A stretch of DNA of 64,000 nucleotides from Cupriavidus agavae (GTDB lineage Bacteria > Pseudomonadota > Gammaproteobacteria > Burkholderiales > Burkholderiaceae): assembly GCF_004217045.1 (NCBI RefSeq), contig NZ_SGXM01000011.1, positions 1 to 64,000 on the forward strand, written 5' to 3'. Made by a program: the position numbers and the translations under genes. Below the pieces are notes generated by a model. The model was not told the origin of the DNA. It searched no databases and worked only from the letters and a program-made list of their open reading frames with translations. Positions 43,902 to 54,085 of this stretch are shown here, piece by piece. Position 1 is the stretch's first letter. Every line of letters begins with the position of its first letter.

Positions 43902-45278
43902 TCAGCATTCGACGATATTGACCGCCAGCCCGCCCCGCGCCGTTTCCTTGTACTTGGTCTTCATGTCGGCCCCGGTTTCGCGCATCGTCTTGATCACCGA
44001 GTCCAGAGACACGTAGTGCGTGCCATCGCCGCGCAGCGCCATGCGCGCGGCGTTGACCGCCTTGACCGACGCCATGGCATTGCGCTCGATGCACGGAATC
44101 TGCACGAGGCCGCCCACCGGGTCGCAGGTCAGGCCGAGATTGTGCTCCATGCCGATCTCGGCGGCGTTCTCCACCTGCTCCGGGGTGCCGCCCAGCACCG
44201 CGGCCAGCGCGCCGGCCGCCATCGAGCACGCCACGCCGACCTCGCCCTGGCAGCCGACCTCGGCACCCGAGATCGACGCGTTGAGCTTGTAGAGCAGCCC
44301 GATGGCGCCGGCCGTGAGCAGGAAGTCGACCGCGCCCTGGCGGTTGGCGCCGGGCACGAAGCGGTCGTAGTAGTGAAGCACCGCCGGGATGATGCCGGCG
44401 GCGCCGTTGGTCGGCGCGGTGACCACGCGTCCGCCGGCGGCATTTTCCTCATTGACGGCCATGGCGTAGAGGTTGACCCAGTCCATGACCGAGAGCGGAT
44501 CGGACAGCGTCCGCTCGGCGCGCAGCGTCAGGTTGCGGTGCAGTTCGGGCGCGCGGCGCTTGACCTTGAACGGGCCTGGCAGTTCGCCGTCGGTCCGGCA
44601 GCCGCGCTCGACGCATTGCTGCATGACATCCCAGATATGCAGCAGTCCGTCAGTGACCTCCGCCTCGGAGCGCCAGGTCAGTTCGTTCTCCATCATGAGC
44701 TGGGCGATCGACTTGCCACTGGCCTGCGCCATGTCCAGCATCGCCCGCCCGCTGCGAAACGGATGCGGCAACTGCCGCTCGGCCGCCTGCAACTGCGTGT
44801 TCGGCGCCCCGGCCGTCACCACGAAGCCGCCGCCCACCGACAGGTAGCGCGCCTCGCGCAGCGAGGTGCCATCGGCGTCGTAGGCGTGGAACTTCATGCC
44901 GTTGGGATGCTCGGCCATGGCCTCGCGGCGATAGAACACAATGTGCTCGCGCTCGACAAACGGCACCGTGTGCTTGCCGAGCAGCGTCAGCAGCTTTCCC
45001 TGGCGCAGCGCCCGCAGCTTGCCGTCGATTTCCTCGGGATCGACCGTGTCCGGTGCCTCGCCCATCAACCCCAGGATCACGCCCTTGTCGGTGCCGTGGC
45101 CCTTGCCCGTGGCGCCCAGCGAGCCATACAGCTCGGCACGCACGCTGGCCACCTGCGGCAGCAACCCGTCACGCTCCAGTCCGAGAGCGAACATCAGGGC
45201 GGCCCGCATCGGTCCCACGGTGTGCGAACTCGACGGACCGATCCCTACCTTGAACAGATCGAAGACACTGACTGCCAC
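43902..45278 (-). CDS. sdaA: L-serine ammonia-lyase, iron-sulfur type
   Basis: A 458-residue single-chain L-serine dehydratase converting serine to pyruvate and ammonia. The N-terminal [20 protein letters not shown] is the family signature. Cysteines for the [4Fe-4S] cluster are seen in [17 protein letters not shown] and QIPCIERN. It lies 119 nt downstream of gcvP on the same strand, so it probably belongs to or follows the glycine-cleavage operon. Together these convert glycine, via serine, to pyruvate. Confidence 0.95.
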   Translation of the reverse strand: MAVSVFDLFKVGIGPSSSHTVGPMRAALMFALGLERDGLLPQVASVRAELYGSLGATGKGHGTDKGVILGLMGEAPDTVDPEEIDGKLRALRQGKLLTLLGKHTVPFVEREHIVFYRREAMAEHPNGMKFHAYDADGTSLREARYLSVGGGFVVTAGAPNTQLQAAERQLPHPFRSGRAMLDMAQASGKSIAQLMMENELTWRSEAEVTDGLLHIWDVMQQCVERGCRTDGELPGPFKVKRRAPELHRNLTLRAERTLSDPLSVMDWVNLYAMAVNEENAAGGRVVTAPTNGAAGIIPAVLHYYDRFVPGANRQGAVDFLLTAGAIGLLYKLNASISGAEVGCQGEVGVACSMAAGALAAVLGGTPEQVENAAEIGMEHNLGLTCDPVGGLVQIPCIERNAMASVKAVNAARMALRGDGTHYVSLDSVIKTMRETGADMKTKYKETARGGLAVNIVEC

Positions 45279-45397
45279 GGCTGACTCCAGATGCGAAGAC
45301 GGCGCGCCGCCGGCACGCCGTCAGAGCCGCACCCGCTCCGGAACAGTCCGGAGACGGGGCGGCGGGGACATGTTTTGTTATCGACGGCCGGAGGGGC

Positions 45398-48322
45398 TTA
45401 TTCCCCTTCAGCGTACGCGCTGATCGGTACGCAGGAACAGAACAGATTGCGGTCGCCATACACGTTGTCGGCCCGGCCGACCGGCGGCCAGTACTTCTGC
45501 GTGCGCAGCGACGCCACCGGATAGGCGGCTTCCTCGCGCGTGTACTTGCGCGTCCACTCGTTGGCCGTGATCACGTTGGCCGTGTGCGGCGCATGCTTGA
45601 GCGGGTTGTCCTCGCGGTCGAAACTGCCGTCCTCGACGCGGGCGATCTCGCCACGGATGGCGATCATCGCGTCGATGAAGCGGTCCAGCTCGGACAGCGC
45701 CTCGCTTTCGGTCGGCTCGATCATCAGCGTGCCCGGCACCGGGAAGCTCATGGTCGGGGCGTGGAAGCCATAGTCCATCAGGCGCTTGGCCACGTCCTCG
45801 TTGGTGATGCCGGTGCTCTTCTGCAGCGGACGCAGGTCCAGGATGCACTCGTGCGCCACCAGTCCGCCCTGGCCCGCATACAGCACCGGGTAGTGCGGCG
45901 CCAGGCGCTTGGCCACGTAGTTGGCGGTCAGGATCGCGTTCCCGGTGGCGGCGGTCAGGCCGCTCGCGCCCATCATGGCGATGTACATCCACGAGATCGG
46001 CAGGATGCTGGCCGAGCCGAACGGCGCGGCGGAGACACCGCCGATGCCGTTGTCGTCGCGGCGATAGCCAACGCTGTCCTGGTTCGGCAGGAAATCGGCC
46101 AGGTGCGCGCCCACGGCTACCGGACCCACGCCCGGTCCGCCGCCGCCGTGCGGAATGCAGAACGTCTTGTGCAGGTTCAGGTGGGAAACATCGCCGCCGA
46201 ACTGACCCGGCGCGGCCACGCCGACCATCGCGTTCATGTTGGCGCCATCCACGTACACCTGCCCGCCGTGCTGGTGCACGATGTCGCAGATCTGCTGCAC
46301 GCCCTGTTCGAACACGCCGTGCGTGGACGGGTACGTGATCATGATCGCGGCCAGGTTCTTGCTGTGCTGCTCGGCCTTCTTCGCCAGATCGGCCAGGTCG
46401 ACGTTGCCGTTCTCGTCGCAGGCCACGACCACCACCTTCATGCCGGCCATCTGGGCCGACGCCGGGTTCGTGCCATGGGCCGACGACGGAATCAGGCAGA
46501 TGTCGCGGTGGCTCTCGCCACGGCTGGCGTGGTAGGCATGGATGATAAGCAGGCCGGCGTACTCGCCCTGCGAGCCGGCGTTCGGCTGCAGGCTCACGGC
46601 GGCGTAGCCGGTGGCGGCGCACAGCATCGCCTCCAGCTGGTCGATCATTTCGCGGTAGCCCACGGTCTGGTCGAGCGGCGCGAACGGGTGGATGTTGCTG
46701 AACTCGGGCCACGTCACCGGCAGCATTTCGCTGGTGGCGTTGAGCTTCATCGTGCACGAGCCGAGCGGGATCATCGTGCGGTCCAGCGCCAGGTCCTTGT
46801 CGGCCAGCGAGCGCAGGTAACGCAACATTTCGTGTTCGGCGTGGTGCGTGTTGAACACCGGGTGCGTCAGGTAGGCGCTCTGGCGCGCCAGCGCGGCGGG
46901 GAATCCGTCGGCGACCGCGGCTTCCACCTCGTCGAACTTCGGCACCGGCTTGCCGTGGGCGAAGATTTCCCACAGGGCCACCACGTCCTCGCGCGATGCG
47001 ATTTCGTCGAGCGAGATGCCGATGCGCGTGCCACCGGCATGGCGCAGGTTGATGCCGCGCTGCGTGGCCGAGGCGTGGAAGGCGTCGGTGTTGAAGCCGG
47101 TGTCGAGCGTGATGGTGTCGAAGAACGTCGCGTTCAGCGGCGTGTGGCCGAGCGTCTTCAGGCCGGCGGCCAGCGTGGCGGTCAGGCGGTGCACGCGCTG
47201 GGCAATCCGCCTGAGGCCCTGCGGACCGTGGTAGACCGCGTACATCGACGCCATGATGGCCAGCAGCGCCTGCGCCGTGCAGATGTTGGACGTGGCTTTC
47301 TCGCGGCGGATGTGCTGCTCGCGCGTCTGCAGTGCCAGACGATAAGCCTTGTTGCCCTGCGCGTCGATCGTCACGCCGACCAGGCGGCCCGGCATCGAGC
47401 GCTTGAACTCGTCGCGCACGGCCATGTAGCCGGCGTGCGGGCCGCCGAAGCCCAGCGGCACGCCGAAGCGCTGCGTGTTGCCCACGGCCACGTCCGCGCC
47501 CCATTCGGCGGGAGCGGCCAGCAGCGTCAGCGCCAGCAAATCGGCGGCGGCCACCACGCGGGCGCCGCCGGCATGCACGGCCTCGGCGATGGCGCGGTAG
47601 TCGACCACGTCGCCATTGACGCCCGGGTACTGCAGCAGCACGCCGAACGCCTCGGCCTTCGCAGCCTCGGCAGCGGGGCCAACCTTGATCACGATGCCCA
47701 TCGGCTCCGCGCGGGTGCGTACCACCTCCAGCGTCTGCGGCAGCACGTCATCGGCCACGAAGAACGTGTTCGAGGCGTGCTTGTTGACGCGCTGCAGCAG
47801 CGTCATGGCCTCGGCGGCGGCGGTGCCCTCGTCGAGCATCGACGCATTGGCGATGTCCATGCCCGTCAGGTCGGTCAGCATCTGCTGGAAGTTCAGCAGC
47901 GCTTCGAGCCGGCCCTGCGAGATTTCCGGCTGGTACGGGGTGTAGGCGGTGTACCAGGCCGGGTTCTCGAACACGTTGCGCAGGATCACGCCCGGCGTCA
48001 GCGTGTTGTAGTAGCCCTGTCCGATGAAGCTCCTGAGCACACGGTTCTTGCCGGCCAGGCCGCGCAGTTTCGCCAGAGCGGCTTCCTCGGTCAGCGGAGC
48101 GGTGAATTCGCCCAGCGACATGCCGTCGCGGCGAATGGCGGCGGGCACCACGGCGTCGATCAGCGCGGCAGTGCTGTCGAAGCCGAGCAGGCCGAGCATG
48201 TGTTGCTGTTCGGCGGCATCGGGGCCGATATGGCGGGCGGCGAAGGCGTCGCGCGCCTCGAGTTCGGCCAGCGTGGGCCGTGCACCTTGGGCGGCAGCGT
48301 TCATGGAAAGCGGGGCGTTCAT
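45398..48322 (-). CDS. gcvP: Glycine dehydrogenase (decarboxylating), P protein
   Basis: A 974-residue PLP enzyme that decarboxylates glycine and passes the aminomethyl group to the lipoyl arm of GcvH. The PLP lysine lies in [20 protein letters not shown]. The N-terminal half starts [19 protein letters not shown], and the length matches the single-chain form. Two starts are possible (48322 or the ATG at 48304). gcvH lies 73 nt upstream. Confidence 0.97.
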   Translation of the reverse strand: MNAPLSMNAAAQGARPTLAELEARDAFAARHIGPDAAEQQHMLGLLGFDSTAALIDAVVPAAIRRDGMSLGEFTAPLTEEAALAKLRGLAGKNRVLRSFIGQGYYNTLTPGVILRNVFENPAWYTAYTPYQPEISQGRLEALLNFQQMLTDLTGMDIANASMLDEGTAAAEAMTLLQRVNKHASNTFFVADDVLPQTLEVVRTRAEPMGIVIKVGPAAEAAKAEAFGVLLQYPGVNGDVVDYRAIAEAVHAGGARVVAAADLLALTLLAAPAEWGADVAVGNTQRFGVPLGFGGPHAGYMAVRDEFKRSMPGRLVGVTIDAQGNKAYRLALQTREQHIRREKATSNICTAQALLAIMASMYAVYHGPQGLRRIAQRVHRLTATLAAGLKTLGHTPLNATFFDTITLDTGFNTDAFHASATQRGINLRHAGGTRIGISLDEIASREDVVALWEIFAHGKPVPKFDEVEAAVADGFPAALARQSAYLTHPVFNTHHAEHEMLRYLRSLADKDLALDRTMIPLGSCTMKLNATSEMLPVTWPEFSNIHPFAPLDQTVGYREMIDQLEAMLCAATGYAAVSLQPNAGSQGEYAGLLIIHAYHASRGESHRDICLIPSSAHGTNPASAQMAGMKVVVVACDENGNVDLADLAKKAEQHSKNLAAIMITYPSTHGVFEQGVQQICDIVHQHGGQVYVDGANMNAMVGVAAPGQFGGDVSHLNLHKTFCIPHGGGGPGVGPVAVGAHLADFLPNQDSVGYRRDDNGIGGVSAAPFGSASILPISWMYIAMMGASGLTAATGNAILTANYVAKRLAPHYPVLYAGQGGLVAHECILDLRPLQKSTGITNEDVAKRLMDYGFHAPTMSFPVPGTLMIEPTESEALSELDRFIDAMIAIRGEIARVEDGSFDREDNPLKHAPHTANVITANEWTRKYTREEAAYPVASLRTQKYWPPVGRADNVYGDRNLFCSCVPISAYAEGE

Positions 48323-48395
48323 GGCAAGGAGATCTCGTGGAGCACCGGGCGGCAGGTGGTCAGCCTGCGCCCGGCGGCATCGGACAATCGGGCGG

Positions 48396-48776
48396 TCAGG
48401 CGCCGACGCTGGCCTTGTAGGCGTCGACGTTCATCAGGCCGTTCACATCGTCGCCGTTGGCCGGCTTGATCTTGAACAGCCAGGCGTCGAAAGCGTTGGC
48501 GTTGACCGATTCCGGCGAGGCCGAGGCGGCATCGTTGATGGCGATCACTTCGCCGGCCACCGGGGCGTAGATGTCGGAGGCCGCCTTCACGGACTCGACG
48601 ACGGCCAGCGCGTCACCGGCGCCGACCGACTTGCCCACTTCGGGCAGTTCCAGGAAGACGATGTCGCCCAGCGCGTCCTGCGCGTGGTCGGTGATGCCGA
48701 TCGTCAGCGTGCCGTCGGATTCGACGCGCACCCATTCGTGCGACTCGGTGTACTTGAGGTCAGCGGGGAAATTCAT
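48396..48776 (-). CDS. gcvH: Glycine cleavage system H protein
   Basis: A 126-residue lipoyl carrier. The lipoylated lysine is Lys64 in [14 protein letters not shown]. The start [20 protein letters not shown] is canonical, and the start codon follows GGAGAA on the minus strand. It shuttles the aminomethyl group between GcvP, GcvT and lipoamide dehydrogenase (the last is not in the window). Confidence 0.98.
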   Translation of the reverse strand: MNFPADLKYTESHEWVRVESDGTLTIGITDHAQDALGDIVFLELPEVGKSVGAGDALAVVESVKAASDIYAPVAGEVIAINDAASASPESVNANAFDAWLFKIKPANGDDVNGLMNVDAYKASVGA

Positions 48777-48889
48777 GAAGGTTCTCCGGGATACAGTGTG
48801 TTTCTTGTTTCATTCACCCGGCCCGCGGCATCTGGGCTCGCGCGGGACGGGCGGAAGGGCGACCGTTGGGTGTGAAGCCGGGCGATGCC

Positions 48890-50017
48890 TCAGCTCACGA
48901 GTGCCTTGCCATTGCGCACAAATGGCAGTTTAACCACAGTCGCGGTCAGTTTGCGGTCGCGGATCTCGACCTGGACTTCGGCGCCGGGCGCGACGTCCTT
49001 CGGCAGGCGGGCAAATGCAATGGATTGCGACAGCGACGGGCTGAACGTGCCGCTCGTGATCTCGCCGTCGCCGGAGGGGGTGACGACCTTCTGGTGCGCG
49101 CGCAGCACGCCGCCCTTGTCGCGCAGGATCAGGCCCACGAAGGTGCGCTTCTGGCCGCCGGCCACCAGGGCGGACTTGCCGGTGAAGTCGCGCTCGCTCT
49201 GCAGGTCGACGGTCCAGGCCAGGCCGGCGTCGAGCGGCGAGGTGTGGATGTCCATGTCCTGGCCGTACAGGTTCATGCCGGCTTCCAGGCGCAGCGTGTC
49301 GCGCGCGCCCAGCCCGGCCGGCTTCACGCCGGCCGCCGAGAGTTTTTCCCAGATGCCGGCGACGTTCTCGGCCGGCACCACCAGTTCGAAACCGTCCTCG
49401 CCGGTATAGCCGGTGCGGGCCACCATCAGCTCGCCCATGCCGGGGTCCTGCACCACGAGCGCGTTGAACGGCTTGAGGGCGTCGGCAGGCTGGGTCGAGG
49501 GGAAGGCGGCGTAGACCTTGGCGCGGGCGTTGGGGCCCTGCACGGCGATGATCGCCAAGGCGCTGGTGCCGGCCGGTGCCACGTCACCGCGGCGCGGGGT
49601 GATGGCCACGCCGCTGCCCGTTTCGGTGTTGCGCGACTGGATCCATTCGATGTCGCCAAGGGCCGTGCTCGCGTTGACCACGAGCCGGAAGTGATCCTCG
49701 GCGAAGAAGTAGACGATCAGGTCGTCGATGACGCCGCCCTTCTCGTCGAGCATGCACGAGTAGAGGGCCTTGCCGGGGGTCTGGAGCTTGTCGACGTTGT
49801 TGGCGAGCAGGCCGCGCAGGAACGTCCGGGTATTGGGACCGTGCAGGTCCACCACGCACATGTGGGAGACGTCGAACATGCCGGCGTCGGAGCGCACGGC
49901 ATTGTGTTCCTCGATCTGGGAGCCGTAGTTGACCGGCATGTCCCAGCCGCCGAAATCGACCATGCGGGCGCCGAGGGCGCGGTGGATGGCGTTGAGGGGC
50001 GTGGCCTGGAGCGTCAT
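48890..50017 (-). CDS. gcvT: Glycine cleavage system T protein (aminomethyltransferase)
   Basis: A 375-residue tetrahydrofolate-dependent enzyme releasing ammonia and making methylene-THF. Motifs include [20 protein letters not shown] at about residues 17-36 and MFDVSHM. The ATG at 50017 begins [16 protein letters not shown] and is preceded by GAGGA; an upstream in-frame ATG at 50056 lies inside the T-run of the riboswitch terminator and is rejected. It is the first gene of gcvT-gcvH-gcvP(-sdaA). Confidence 0.97.
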   Translation of the reverse strand: MTLQATPLNAIHRALGARMVDFGGWDMPVNYGSQIEEHNAVRSDAGMFDVSHMCVVDLHGPNTRTFLRGLLANNVDKLQTPGKALYSCMLDEKGGVIDDLIVYFFAEDHFRLVVNASTALGDIEWIQSRNTETGSGVAITPRRGDVAPAGTSALAIIAVQGPNARAKVYAAFPSTQPADALKPFNALVVQDPGMGELMVARTGYTGEDGFELVVPAENVAGIWEKLSAAGVKPAGLGARDTLRLEAGMNLYGQDMDIHTSPLDAGLAWTVDLQSERDFTGKSALVAGGQKRTFVGLILRDKGGVLRAHQKVVTPSGDGEITSGTFSPSLSQSIAFARLPKDVAPGAEVQVEIRDRKLTATVVKLPFVRNGKALVS

Positions 50018-50043
50018 GGATATCCTCGGGCGATTCGAAAACG

Positions 50044-50111
50044 AAAAAAGGGTCATCCGCCGCAGCCCGGCCGCACCAATGTGCGATCCGGTCCGCTGCG
50101 GCGGATGACCC
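50044..50111 (-). terminator. Riboswitch-controlled terminator before gcvT
   Basis: Read on the minus strand, GGGTCATCCGCCGCAGC (50111 down to 50095) pairs perfectly with GCTGCGGCGGATGACCC (50066 down to 50050), followed by six T (50049-50044). It lies between the second glycine aptamer and gcvT. Confidence 0.9.
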
Positions 50112-50112
50112 C

Positions 50113-50342
50113 TCTGTCCTCGATACCTGAGAGATTACGAAGCCTCAGGCTCCGTGCGCCCCTTCGGTGGACATGCTCGCCGGTGATCAAGACGCGGCGG
50201 ATGTCGCTCTCCAGAGTGCGGCATGCATCGTGTGCATGTTGCATGCCGATCCGGCCAGTCCATGGTGCCTGAGAGTTTTCGGGTGATTCCCCTTCGGCGG
50301 CGCAAATCGATGATCGGTGCGCGCTCTCCCGGCCAGATGCGC
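50113..50342 (-). promoter_or_regulatory. Tandem glycine riboswitch
   Basis: Two glycine aptamers lie on the minus strand. Aptamer I (about 50342-50256) shows GGGAGAG, CGCCGAAGGGG and CTCTCAGGCACC; aptamer II (about 50222-50113) shows GGAGAGC, CACCGAAGGGGC and CTCTCAGGTATC. These are the conserved cores of the gcvT element. Glycine binding would control read-through of the terminator downstream and thus the gcv operon. In aptamer II, GACATCCGCCGCG repeats most of the 5' arm of the terminator, so an alternative pairing with the 3' arm is available. Confidence 0.95.
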
Positions 50343-50398
50343 GTGAATGTACGGGAGCGGTCTGGCTTTGTCAAACCGCCCCCGCAAGCCACGCCCGG

Positions 50399-50623
50399 TC
50401 AGCGGTTGTCCTTGGTCACGACATTGCCGATCACGCCGCCGGCGGCCGCGCCGCCGATCGTGCCAAGCGCGCTGCCGTTGGTCAGCACGGCACCGCCCAG
50501 GGCGCCGGCACCGGCGCCGATGGCCGTGTTCCGCTGTTTCGGGGTCATGTCCGCGCAACCGGCGAAGCCCGCCAGCGTGACACCGATCAGCGCGACTTTC
50601 GAAAGGGTGCGAAGGGTTTTCAT
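50399..50623 (-). CDS. Glycine-zipper lipoprotein (OsmB-like)
   Basis: A 74-residue lipoprotein. The signal sequence MKTLRTLSKVALIGVTLAGF ends in the lipobox FAGC (Cys27), and the mature part has the glycine-zipper AIGAGAGALGGAVLTNGSAL followed by GTIGGAAAGGVIGNVV. Such proteins sit in the outer membrane, and OsmB-type members respond to osmotic stress. AAAGGAG supports the ATG at 50623. It shares a divergent region with the helicase gene. Confidence 0.88.
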   Translation of the reverse strand: MKTLRTLSKVALIGVTLAGFAGCADMTPKQRNTAIGAGAGALGGAVLTNGSALGTIGGAAAGGVIGNVVTKDNR

Positions 50624-50914
50624 GATTGGCTCCTTTGTTTGTCGTGGAGAGTCATCGATTCGGGATTGCCGGGCCGGGGAAGAGGTCCCGCCGGCGCGGC
50701 CGTGTCGGGAAAGAGGCAAACTCCATGCCCCCGAGGCGTGCCCGAAATGGCCGATTTACGATTGTTACCAACGTGAAACGGGTACTGTCGGACGGCTCCG
50801 GACAACCCTGTCAGCGGGCGCCCCGCGTGTTAGCATCGTCGCCTTTGGCGCGGGTCTGCCCGCGTGCTTCTTTCGCCATTCCCGGGCGCTCGCCCCGCAT
50901 CCCTTTCCCGCCCC

Positions 50915-53005
50915 ATGACCCACGGACTCAACGCCGCGCAATCCGAAGCCGTTCGCTATCTGGACGGCCCCTGCCTTGTGCTGGCGGGTGCCGGCTCGGG
51001 CAAGACGCGCGTGATCACGCAGAAGATTGCGCACCTGATCGAAGACAAGGGGTTCGAACCGCGCCACATTGCCGCCGTCACGTTCACCAACAAGGCGGCC
51101 AAGGAGATGCAGGAGCGCATTGCCAAGCTCATGGACGGCAAGACCACCCGCGAAGGGAAGCGAATTCCACTCAAGCAACTGACGGTTTGTACGTTTCACT
51201 CGCTCGGCGTGCAAATTCTTCGCATGGAAGCCGCACATGTGGGTCTGAAGCCACAATTCTCGATCATGGACTCGGACGACTGCTTCGGGCTGGTCCAGGA
51301 GCAGCTTGGCACCACCGACAAGAAGCTGATCCGCAGCGTGCAGAGCACGATCTCGCTGTGGAAGAACGGCATGGTCGATCCGGAAACCGCGCTGGCGCAG
51401 GCCGCCGATGCCGATGAACACCAGGCCGCGATGGTCTACCGCAACTACGTGGCCACGCTCCATGCGTACCAGGCGGTGGATTTCGACGATTTGATCCGGC
51501 TGCCCGCCGAGCTGTTCGCACGCGACGAAGCCGTGCGCCTGAAGTGGCAGAACCGGCTGCGCTACTTCCTCGTCGACGAATACCAGGACACCAACGCCTG
51601 CCAGTACCAGTTGCTGAAGCTGCTGGCCGGCGGCTCGCACCTGCGCGCGCCGGCGTTCACGGCCGTGGGCGACGACGACCAGGCGATCTATGGCTGGCGT
51701 GGCGCCACGCTCGACAACCTGCGGCTGCTGCAGAGCGATTTTCCGGACCTCAAGGTCGTCAAGCTCGAACAGAACTACCGCTCGACGGTGCGCATCCTGG
51801 AAGCCGCCAACGCGGTGATCGCCAACAATCCGAAGCTGTTCGACAAGAAGCTGTGGTCCGAGCACGGCATGGGCGACGCCATCGCCGTGCACCCCATGAA
51901 CGACGAGGAACACGAGGCCGAATCGGTGGTGTTCCGGCTCTCGGCCCACAAGTTCGAGCGCCGCGCGCAGTTCCGCGACTACGCGATTCTCTATCGCGGC
52001 AACCACCAGGCGCGGCTGTTCGAGCAGATCCTGCGGCGCGAGCGGATTCCGTATGTGCTCTCGGGCGGCCAGAGCTTCTTCGACAAGGCCGAGATCAAGG
52101 ACATCTGTGCCTACCTGCGGCTGATTGCGAACCCCGACGACGACCCCGCGTTCATCCGCGCCATCACCACGCCGCGCCGGGGCGTGGGCAATACCACGCT
52201 TGAAGTGCTCGGCACGTTCGCGGGGCAGGCCAAGGTGTCGCTGTTCGAGGCCGCGATGATGGGCGGCATCGAGGGCAAGCTGCAGCCGCGCCAGCTGGAG
52301 CCGCTGCGCGTGTTCTGCGAATCGATGGTGCGGCTGGCCGACCGGGCGGAGAAGGACCCTGCCACGGTGGTGCTCGACGACCTGATGGAAGGCATCCATT
52401 ACGAGGCCTATCTCTACGACACCTTCGACGAGCGCCAGGCGCAGTCGCGCTGGACCAACACGCTCGAATTCCTCGACTGGCTCAAGCGCAAGGGCACGCG
52501 CCCCGAGGCGCAAGGCGAGGGCGAGGCCACCGGCTTCGACACCTCCGACGGGCTGGCCGACGAAGGCAAGAACCTGCTCGAACTGACCCAGACCGTGGCG
52601 CTGATGAGCATGCTCGAAGGGCGCGAGGAAGACCCTGACGCGGTGCGGCTGTCCACGCTGCACGCGTCGAAGGGGCTTGAGTATCCGCACGTGTTCCTGG
52701 TGGGCGTGGAGGAGGGCATCCTGCCCCATTCGCGCGAAGACGAGGACATGGGCGACGAGAAGATCGAGGAAGAGCGCCGCCTGATGTACGTGGGCATCAC
52801 GCGCGCCCAGCGCAGCCTCCAGATCAGCTGGTGCAAGAAGCGCAAGCGCGCCCGGGAGACCTACTCGGTGGAGCCGTCGCGCTTCATCGCCGAGATGAAA
52901 CTCGAAGACGCCCCGGCGCCGAAGGACGAGACCCCGGCCATGAGCCCGAAGGACCGGCTGGCCGGTCTCAAGGCGCTGCTCGGCAAGCCCGCCGCCGCCG
53001 GCTGA
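50915..53005 (+). CDS. rep: ATP-dependent DNA helicase Rep (UvrD/Rep family)
   Basis: A 696-residue superfamily 1 helicase. Walker A AGAGSGKT is at residues 24-31, TFTNKAAKEM is motif Ia, DEYQDTN is motif II, GDDDQAIYGWRGA is motif III and VGITRAQRSL lies in motif VI. The N-terminus MTHGLNAAQSEAVRYLDGPC and overall length fit Rep rather than UvrD or PcrA. It removes protein roadblocks ahead of forks and unwinds DNA 3' to 5'. The start at 50915 is chosen by family; there is no strong Shine-Dalgarno. Confidence 0.95.
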   Translation: MTHGLNAAQSEAVRYLDGPCLVLAGAGSGKTRVITQKIAHLIEDKGFEPRHIAAVTFTNKAAKEMQERIAKLMDGKTTREGKRIPLKQLTVCTFHSLGVQILRMEAAHVGLKPQFSIMDSDDCFGLVQEQLGTTDKKLIRSVQSTISLWKNGMVDPETALAQAADADEHQAAMVYRNYVATLHAYQAVDFDDLIRLPAELFARDEAVRLKWQNRLRYFLVDEYQDTNACQYQLLKLLAGGSHLRAPAFTAVGDDDQAIYGWRGATLDNLRLLQSDFPDLKVVKLEQNYRSTVRILEAANAVIANNPKLFDKKLWSEHGMGDAIAVHPMNDEEHEAESVVFRLSAHKFERRAQFRDYAILYRGNHQARLFEQILRRERIPYVLSGGQSFFDKAEIKDICAYLRLIANPDDDPAFIRAITTPRRGVGNTTLEVLGTFAGQAKVSLFEAAMMGGIEGKLQPRQLEPLRVFCESMVRLADRAEKDPATVVLDDLMEGIHYEAYLYDTFDERQAQSRWTNTLEFLDWLKRKGTRPEAQGEGEATGFDTSDGLADEGKNLLELTQTVALMSMLEGREEDPDAVRLSTLHASKGLEYPHVFLVGVEEGILPHSREDEDMGDEKIEEERRLMYVGITRAQRSLQISWCKKRKRARETYSVEPSRFIAEMKLEDAPAPKDETPAMSPKDRLAGLKALLGKPAAAG

Positions 53006-53349
53006 TGCCGCCGCGCCGGCGCCGGCCTGATACAAGGCCGACAAGACGCCGCCGCACCGCGTGCCTACGATGGGTCCCGCGCATCGAACGTCTCGGCGTT
53101 CACTGCGGCACGCCGCGCCCGCCCTTCGGTGCGGTGTGGCTGGGCGCATGCGAGCCCGGCTTCTTCCCTGTTGAACGCTCCCGGATGCGGCAGCACCGGG
53201 GGCGTTTTTTTCGCACGGCCCGATGTGCCGCGTGCTGCACGTATCGGCCCTGATACAAAACCGGCATCGGATGTAATAGCCTAGCTGGTACATTGGCCTT
53301 CCCCTTTCAGGTCCGGCCCGGGCCGCGCCCTCCCTTCTGCCAGTTCGCC
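53006..53349. other. Spacer between rep and the two-component genes
   Basis: About 340 bp. It contains the terminator at 53174-53211 and GC-rich sequence with no convincing gene or promoter. Confidence 0.5.
53174..53211 (+). terminator. Terminator downstream of rep
   Basis: AACGCTCCCGG (53174-53184) pairs with CCGGGGGCGTT (53196-53206), one G-U pair, then a T-run. Confidence 0.85.
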
Positions 53350-54081
53350 ATGGATTTCACTCCCGCCCTGACCACCCGCCTGCTGATCGTCGACGACGAT
53401 CCCCAGATCCGCACCATGCTTGCCGAGTACCTGGCCACGTTCGGCATGGAAGCCCAGGGCGCGGAAGGGGGGGCCGCCATGCGCGCGGCCATGGCCAGCG
53501 AGCAGTTCGATCTGGTGATCCTCGATCTCTCGCTGCCCGGCGAGAACGGCCTGACGCTGTGCCGCGAGATCCGCGACAGCAGCAATGTGCCGGTGATCAT
53601 GCTGACGGCGCGCGCCGAACTGGCTGACCGGGTGGTGGGCCTGGAGGTCGGGGCCGACGACTACGTGACCAAGCCGTTCGAGATGCGCGAACTGGTGGCC
53701 CGCATCCACACCGTATTGCGGCGCAGCCGGGGCGAAGCCCGCCGCGCGGCGCCGGCGGCCACCGGCCACGAAACGCGCTTCGGCATCTGGCGGCTGAACA
53801 CCACGCTGCGCCAGCTGGTGGATGCCGAGGAGACGGTAGTGCCGCTTTCCAACGCCGAGTTCCGGCTGCTGCTGACCTTCATCGAGAACCCGAACCGCGT
53901 GCTCGACCGCGAGATGCTGATCAACAACGCGCGGGGCCGCGATCTCGACGTGTTCGACCGCAGCATCGACCTGCTCGTGTCGCGCCTGCGCCAGAAGCTG
54001 CGCGACGATCCGCGCGACTCGGCGCTGATCCGGACCGTGCGCGGCGAGGGGTACGTGTTCACGGGCAACGTGGAGCACTGA
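53350..54081 (+). CDS. OmpR-family response regulator
   Basis: A 243-residue DNA-binding regulator. The receiver domain has the acidic pocket DDD at 15-17, the phosphoacceptor Asp59 in LVILDLSLPG and Lys108 in YVTKPFE. The winged-helix output domain covers about 135-240 (LSNAEFRLLLTFIENPNRVL, ...VSRLRQKL, ...GEGYVF). It is encoded 4 nt before its sensor kinase. The ATG at 53350 is preferred to an upstream TTG at 53293. The target genes are not evident. Confidence 0.93.
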   Translation: MDFTPALTTRLLIVDDDPQIRTMLAEYLATFGMEAQGAEGGAAMRAAMASEQFDLVILDLSLPGENGLTLCREIRDSSNVPVIMLTARAELADRVVGLEVGADDYVTKPFEMRELVARIHTVLRRSRGEARRAAPAATGHETRFGIWRLNTTLRQLVDAEETVVPLSNAEFRLLLTFIENPNRVLDREMLINNARGRDLDVFDRSIDLLVSRLRQKLRDDPRDSALIRTVRGEGYVFTGNVEH

Positions 54082-54085
54082 GCGC

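Noticed and set aside
45584-48469. A 961-codon plus-strand frame opposite gcvP and gcvH
   Set aside because: Antisense shadow of well-supported genes; no start signals or family features.
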